Assembly (NCBI RefSeq): GCF_032854445.1
Contig: NC_088301.1
Location: forward strand, 31,978,402 to 32,038,401
Source: Liolophura sinensis
Lineage: Eukaryota > Mollusca > Polyplacophora > Chitonida > Chitonidae
DNA length: 60,000 nt
Direction: 5' to 3'
A program made the translations under genes and the position numbers. Positions 53,539 through 60,000 of this stretch are shown piece by piece. The notes beneath the pieces are model-generated. The model had not been told where the DNA came from. It saw nothing but the letters and a program-made list of their open reading frames with translations, and ran no database searches. Numbering within the stretch: position 1 is the stretch's first letter; the number at the start of each line of letters is the position of its first letter.

Positions 53539-53792
53539 TATTATTTATTTATTGGATTGGTGTTTTACGCCGTACTCAATATTTCACTTACAGCAACCAG
53601 CATTATGGTTGGAGAAAACCGGGCAGAGCCCGAGGGAAACCCACGACCATCCATAGGCTGCTGACAGACCTTCCCACATACACTCAGAGATGAAGCCAGC
53701 AAGAGCTGGACTTGAACTCATAGCGACCGCATAGGTGAGGGGCTCCTAGGTCATTGTGCCGTGCTGCTAAACTTGCTGGTTAGCCACACCTT
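53539..53792 (-). mobile_element. Full-length SINE, reverse orientation
   Basis: TTATTTATTTATTGGATTGG, GTTTTACGCCGTACTCAATA, CCAGCATTATGG, GGGAAACCCACGACCATCC, GGACTTGAACTCATAGCGAC (reverse B box) and CTTGCTGGTTAGCCACACC (reverse A box). Confidence 0.92.
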
Positions 53793-53857
53793 CACGATTC
53801 ATTTTTACAGCCAACTAGGTGTTAACACCATTTGCGATGCTTCTATACTCTTACCTC

Positions 53858-53919
53858 ACGACAACCGTTGTATGATTGAAATATTCTTGAGCACAGAGTA
53901 AAACACCAATCAAATAAAT
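53858..53919 (+). mobile_element. SINE tail fragment
   Basis: CAACCGTTGTATGATTGAAAT, ATTCTTGAGCACAGAGTAAA and ACACCAATCAAATAAAT. Confidence 0.85.
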
Positions 53920-55560
53920 CTTACCCTATGTCTTGCTCCAGTCCCCAATATCATTATGGGTTACTTGAAATTCAGTGCTACTGCCTTTTTAACTCATCAA
54001 GCCATTTGAAATTGCAACAAAGCACGACAAAGTAGTCATTTTTCTTTTAATTTTACTACCGCTTTATAGAATTTTACATTCTTAGTTGACTGGGTGGGGA
54101 AAACTTAAATTTTTCAAGCAAAATGATGTTGCCACTTTATGGCACAGTCGTTTTACTTGCCTATCTCTTAGCATGACAGTATTCGAGTTGAGATAAATCT
54201 AGCAACAAACTATCATATTTTTTGCAATACTTATTTGAAACACAAGCTCACCGAATAAACATAATTCAGTAGATTAGTCTACATGTACTGTAATCCTGTT
54301 GAATTCCTAACATTATGCCATAATTTGACACCTGTGTATCAATTCACCTTGTGGACCCTCTTGTCACCCACAAGAGCCTCACACCCTAGGAGAACAAGGA
54401 ACCTGCTGGGGTGAAGAGATTCTACCAGAAACACAATACTTGGCTAAGTCTATAGAAAACAAATTCCAGATGGGATACAAATCTGGGGCACATGTTCATA
54501 CAAAACACATGGAAACAATGACCATCCATAAACACGCAGGCTGCCTTGTCCACCTCCTTGTGGTCAGAAATAGAAGTGGCACCCCCAGGTTTTCAGGTTT
54601 GCTTCTAATAAGTTCCTCACAGATGAATAGATATATCATCTTGGTAGCAATGAAACTGTTATCCCTTGCCAGGGAAACTTGGTTCTAAACTGAAGCTACT
54701 TTATATCCAAGTAAGGAAGGACAGGGACATACACATGTATACCTGCTGGATTCACAGTCTCATAACAAGTGACTGAACCTCTCAAAATACAAGTACCAGT
54801 TCCTGTTATCCTTATAACCATCTTCCTCAAGAGCCCCTGATAGATGTAAAATTGCATTTTAAAAAGTGGGCTAATGCCTTGGACTACTGCAGAAATACCA
54901 TTTAAGTATGAACAAAACCATAAGCAAACAGAAAAACAGTAACATAGAAAACTTTCCAACTTCTTGATTACATTCTAGATTACACAAATTACATTCTCAT
55001 AAAGAAAGAGATATAAAAAGTTGTAATAATTCAATTATTCGAATTCAATTAAGCTTCATGCAAAAGACAATGACAAGATGCTATTCAACACCATCATCCA
55101 TGGTCAATCACTGAATCCTAACACACAAAAGCCTCTCCAGTGAATAAATACATGTAATTGTATCTTATGTACAGGTATATGTATTTCAGAGTCAACTCAA
55201 TCAGTTCCGGAACTCCACTTCACCAGTAGTGCTTTAACAGAGAAAAGAGTAAGAATATTGTAAGGAATATAATCAGGACTTCTGATATCCAGATGGTATC
55301 TTCTTGTAAAACGACTATTTTCAACCCTCAAATTCCAAGTGATGTCACTCTCCCATTCACGACAATAACTAGCATTTTGACCATAACCCATCTATATTCT
55401 CTTAAGATTCATTTTGCAAGAATTTACCGTGAACATGCACAAATCAGGAGCATGTTTGAATATTTAATGGCATATAAAGGAAGTGACAATAACATGGCAT
55501 TAAAAACAACTGAACATAGTACATGTGTACAGTGTATTTTATATTATAGCAGACCTCAAA
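53920..55560. other. Non-coding stretch
   Basis: No supportable gene or repeat recognised. Confidence 0.4.
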
Positions 55561-55566
55561 ACCTGA

Positions 55567-55711
55567 CTCCGGCCGTGCATGGGAAGGTCTTGCAGCAATC
55601 TGCGGATGGTCGTGGGTTTCCCCCAGGCTCTACTTGGTTTCATCCCACCATAATGCTGGCGGTCATATTATTGAGCACGGCGTAAAACACCAATCAAATA
55701 AATAAATAAAC
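55567..55711 (+). mobile_element. SINE 3' half
   Basis: TCCGGCCGTGCATGGGAAGG, TCTGCGGATGGTCGTGGG, TTTCATCCCACCATAATGCT, GAGCACGGCGTAAAACACC and an AAAT tail. A deletion removes part of the GTCGTATAAGTGAAA segment. Confidence 0.9.
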
Positions 55712-57862
55712 CAAAGCCTGACACTGGAACAGTGATTACTCTTACTGCTTTACAACTACCCTTAAGTTATGCACGGTCACGTGTACCTCTAGGGACAGAA
55801 AAAATGCCAATACAAATTAACTCCTCCCTCTACCCTTAAATTAGCTTAATGAGTTCAATTCTACTATGCATAATTTTCCTTAAATTGCTCATTAAAATAA
55901 TGAATATATATATAAATCTGCTGAATTTATGAAATTCCCTCTTTGCATGTTAGGCGAGGTGTGCATCAACACTGGGAATAATTGAGACATATGATATCAA
56001 TGTATTATTACACTAAAGATCCAAAGGATGTATTGTCAGCCAAAGGTATTTGAAACGAGGACAAGTGTCCTAACTAACCTACAATATTGGTGAGAAGATG
56101 GTACACTGAAGCGGTCATGGAGCTAGGGCTGATATACTATGGGTTGGTTACAACCTTGACTGGATGAGATAGAGCCCTTGAGTGAACCCTGACCCTCACA
56201 GTCAGCACTAGGTCTTAAAGGCATCCTCCCCCAGTCTGATAAAACACAGACCTCTTTCTTTGCCTGGGTAGACAAACAAACAGAAAGCAGCTGGGCCTTG
56301 CTAACACTAGGCTGGTGGCACCACTGGGTGACCTTACACCATAGGGTCAACTTCAGCCACTCACATAACTACACATGACTGACCAATTTTCATTTATTAC
56401 CCCCTCAATACCCTCTCATCCTCAGCTTAATGGCATCATCAACTACCTGAGAGGCTAAAGTGTTAAAACATAAAACATACAGTTGAACAAGGGGCCATTA
56501 TTAACACCCACTTTTTCAACCCTTTTGCCTATAAGTCGGTCTTTACTGGTCATGCAGCTCATGGATTTTCAAGAGAGATGATTACAGCTTGACCATTGAG
56601 CTATTCTGTTCAAATACAGCTCATGCACTTGCCAGTGTGGTTTTACATCGGGAAGTTTGTCAAGAACCAGGAGAGTGATGATAGCTGTTCCTGCAGTGGG
56701 CTCTCTTTCTGTGTTTTCGGATATCAGGATGTTTGCCATTTACCTGAAAACAATGGGTGCCTCAAATTTTTGAAATCAGTGCTTTGGAAAAAGTATATAT
56801 GTATGCATAGGGCTTTGCAGAAAGTAGTGATACCAATAAAGTCCATGCTTTATAATACTGCAGCAAATGACAAGTCTGTACTGGGCAAGGCTAATATTAA
56901 ACATTGACAAAATGGATATTACCACTTTCTTGAAAGTTGGTGTTTTGGTACTTAAAGCACCTATTTTCAGGCAGAGAGGTGTGATGACTTTTCCTGCTCT
57001 GCCTCCATTTCTTCCACCCAGCTCCTGATTTTCAGCTGGTGTTTTAGGTCAGGTTCCTTGAGAAATTGGGCTCTCTGTATATGATTATCCAATTTCCAAT
57101 GTCTGTATTGAAAGTCCAAACTTAAACATCGTTTTTAGGATATCATTCTGACAATTTCAAGAAAATCTTAATGCCATTTCACATTTCCAAGAACTGGGTA
57201 TGTGAATTTAAGAAAGTTATATCCATTTTTTTCATTTAATTTAGCCTCACCCTCTTGTTGAAGTCCTTCCAGTCATCTGAAGAGGTTGAGCCATGCAATT
57301 AGTGAGGGATGGAAAAGTTAATTATATCAGAAGTGGTGCAAGAAGAGTATCTCTCCTCAGGCAATAGTAATGAGACACCTCTGTCTGGGGGGAAGTTAGT
57401 CTAGGCCACATATATACGTTTGGTTCACTCATTGGAGATATTACAGCGCAATGTAATTCTGGCCTTAACATCATGCTAATATAAGCAGCATTTCTTCAAA
57501 ATTTTCTAATTACATTCATGGCATATATTTGAACACTCAGTCAAGGCCTATCATCCAAATGCCTTGAAGCCCTAAAAGTTAACCCACATTGTAAATGTCG
57601 CTTTTACAACCAAAATTCACAAACCAAATCTCTAAATGTTAAACCCACCCAGTAAATTTAGTTTTACAACCATCATCCAAATTAAACCTGTTAAATGTAG
57701 TATTCCCTTGCAACATCAAATTTTATTGCAGTCACCTATTTATCTTGGATATTTTAAATCCTTTGCAACATCAATTTTGGTAAAGTCTAAAAAATTAACC
57801 TAGCCAGCTGATGTCATTTTTCTCTTCCAACATCAGATCCTGAGTAAGCTTTAAGTTAATGC
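55712..57862. other. Non-coding stretch
   Basis: No supportable gene. At 57560-57830 there are weak, degenerate repeats containing GTTAACCCAC/GTTAAACCCACC and TTTTACAACCA. The 103-codon frame at 56596-56907 has no recognisable feature. Confidence 0.4.
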
Positions 57863-58144
57863 ACCCAGCAAACGGGGGCCTCCGTGGCTCAGTTGGTTAA
57901 CGTGCTATCTCAGCGTAATGACCTAGAAGCCTCTCACCAATGAGGTTGCTGTGAGTTCAAGTCTAGCTCATGCTGGCTCCCTCTCCGGTCTTATGTGGGA
58001 AGGTCTGTCAGCAACCTGTGGATGGTCGTGGGTTTCCCCCATGGTTTCCTCCCACCATAATGCTGGCCGCTGTCGTGTAAGTGAAATATTCTTGAGTACG
58101 GTGTAAAACACCAATCAAATAAATAAATAAATAAACCCAGCAAA
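57863..58144 (+). mobile_element. Full-length tRNA-derived SINE with 10-bp target-site duplication
   Basis: The element (about 57873-58134) has GGGGGCCTCCGTGGCTCAGT (A box TGGCTCAGTTGG), GTGAGTTCAAGTC (B box), the central GGATGGTCGTGGGTTTCCCC and CCCACCATAATGCTGGCCG, GTGAAATATTCTTGAGTACGG and an (AAAT)n tail. ACCCAGCAAA flanks it at 57863-57872 and 58135-58144. Confidence 0.95.
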
Positions 58145-60000
58145 TGTAGCTTTTCACTTCCAAGGGAAAAAATTCATGAAACCTTTAAGCTAATCCTTTA
58201 AGTGTACTGTCAGGAAATGCAGTATCACTTTCAACACCAAATCATGAGGAATCACATAAATTCCTCTCACACCAGGGCTTTTTTTATACAAGAAACTTTC
58301 TGAGGGTCCTGTACACACGTTTAATCTGATCAAACTTGAGTCATCAAACTTGAGGAAGCCTAATTAACCTTGAGAGAACCACTTACTGCCAGCAAGACAC
58401 TTAATAACTTTCACAAATGGGGCATCTATGTAAATCCAGCCTGCCACCATGTTTGATGCTGCAAACTCCCAGGCATACCTCAAATGTGCAGACAGTCTGG
58501 AATTTGGCAGTTCAATCCCCCCCATCTTGATTTAATCAGGCAGTAAGACTTGTACTAAATCTGGCAGGCTTTGATTGAAGTTGACAATTACTAGAGACTT
58601 CAAGTCCCAGTGCTGACAGCAGAAGCTATGTGTACCCTGTGTTGATACATAACACTGTGCTTACATCATACCTCCTCTTTGCAGGCACTGCAATCTTAAT
58701 TCTCATCAGGCCAAAGGTCACTTTAATAGCAGTCAGTAAATAAAGCTTAAATGTACATTAAGATGTAACATGGCCAAAACTAATGCCAGATTTATCATAG
58801 TAAACATTTATCATCCTAAAGCTTGAAGAAAGAAAATATGAAGGAAGTTTTTTCATCACACTTGAGCCCCTCTTTGTCCTACTATAAAGTGAATTTGAGG
58901 GTGTATGTTAACACAAAATTCCTCATCTTTGATCTTTGCCGTGACTTGTATGAAAAAACTGGAAAATTTGGTGAAATTGAGATCTGAACCTTTCTGAAAT
59001 TAACCCTGGTTACTGACTGGGGATTGAATCATTATTGTTCAGTTTTCATCGCACTGTGCTCATAGGTTGACCTTTTAAAATCCAGACTGTGATTAGTTTT
59101 GTCTTCTCTCCACCAATGTCCCTTGTGCCTACACCAGGATAATATGCTAAACAAAAATGTAGTTTGATCTAGTTTTCTTTACACAGATATTATGATACTT
59201 ACTAGGAAAGCTTATACTAACACACTAAATGTTCTCTGAGAAGACAGTTCTACACCACAATATGCACACGCAACTATAGAATTCAAATAATTAAATCCCT
59301 CTTAATTATCCATGACTGGTGATTATTTTGCCATGGTTAGCATCTTTCCCCCCCCCCCCCCCCCCACCCACCCACCCCAAAAAACCTACAATTAGCAATA
59401 GGCAGTATAAAAGGATTTTAACCGGCAAAAGCGGAAGGAAAATGTTAACTTACCAATCATGCAAAGATAAAGTTATCCACATCAAAGATCAATACATTAC
59501 AAATACATGGAGGCAACAGTGTATGCTGAGCTAGATCTCTAAAGTATATACAAAAGGTGTTGACACTATAGTTCAGGCCACTTTAAATAGAAGGCTGAGA
59601 GAATTTTCTAGGTGCATGTACTAATGGTTAAAAGGAGCTAGAGTGTTAAGGTTCCCTCTTACAAGGATGAGGACAAACATAGTGTGCCCTCAAATGACAT
59701 TCACATATCCCCCTATGTATGACCTCACTCCTGGGCTATCCCTGTCAACCAACTCCTCTAAAGGTGACACCTGTATTGACAACTTAATGAGAAACTGAAC
59801 AGGTAACAGGTGAAGCATCGGCATCACTGGAAAGGTAAGCCTGATGACCCAGAAACTCAGCCCTCAATCCCATCACACACCAGCCATTGACAAAAGCAGG
59901 TAACCCGTCTGTAAGAACAGATTACTTTTGGGACACCACAGATGTACCTGGGGAACTTTGATACTCCAAACCATTAGTACATGTATACATAGGTGTATTT
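58145..60000. other. Non-coding right edge
   Basis: Contains a C18 homopolymer at 59348-59365 followed by ACCC repeats. No gene is supported. Confidence 0.45.
59348..59365. repeat. Poly(C) run
   Basis: Eighteen C residues followed by ACCCACCCACCCC. G-quadruplex potential exists on the minus strand. Confidence 0.97.

Noticed and set aside
56596-56907. 103-codon plus-strand frame
   Set aside because: No motif, splice signal or compositional support was found. Similar-length chance frames occur throughout the AT-rich DNA.

Overview
The window is animal nuclear DNA, most likely from a lophotrochozoan and probably a marine mollusc. Evidence: genes split into short exons by GT-AG introns, an AT-rich background, many microsatellites and minisatellites, and dozens of copies of tRNA-headed SINEs whose shared 3' part (ending near GTACGGCGTAAAACACCAAT plus AAATA repeats) is, from memory, common in mollusc genomes. 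No bacterial-type gene, CRISPR array or operon is present. The species assignment is inference.

Two genes can be assembled with consistent splice phases. (1) Plus strand, 928-3546: a four-exon gene for a 274-residue GATA-type zinc-finger protein. It has one canonical CX2CX17CX2C finger followed directly by a degenerate CX2CX13CX2C finger, the layout of vertebrate ZGLP1. (2) Minus strand, 42101 down to 9755: nine coding exons that join without a frame break into a 931-residue ROR-family receptor tyrosine kinase. Its order is signal peptide, Ig domain, Frizzled-type cysteine-rich domain (10 Cys), kringle (6 Cys), transmembrane helix, tyrosine kinase and Ser/Thr/Pro-rich tail. ROR proteins are Wnt5-class receptors. 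The two genes converge; 3.5-8.5 kb between them holds only repeats.

The roughly 32 kb ROR locus is mostly introns filled with tandem arrays and transposon relics. The last intron carries a 77-bp and a 69-bp array. The intron beside the second CRD exon carries a 27/30-bp array that starts at the splice acceptor. The next intron carries a 64-bp array (22224-22479). The intron after the Ig domain carries a different 64-bp array built from the end of the Ig exon plus its own 5' splice site. The 12.7-kb first coding intron carries 26-, about 28/57- and 78-bp arrays, SINEs and a foldback element. Upstream of ROR (42.1-60 kb) are a 69-bp array, a 1.7-kb array of 83-bp units, SINEs and a few exon-like segments on the minus strand that I cannot assign.

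The most unusual structure is the 64-bp array at 26778-28180. It holds 22 tandem downstream copies of the last 46 nt of the ROR Ig exon with 18 nt of intron, most still carrying a usable-looking GTAAG donor. Other points of interest are a ROR kinase with fully canonical catalytic motifs, five consecutive phase 1-1 exons, an inverted block inside a minisatellite, and several clean retroposon and foldback insertions.
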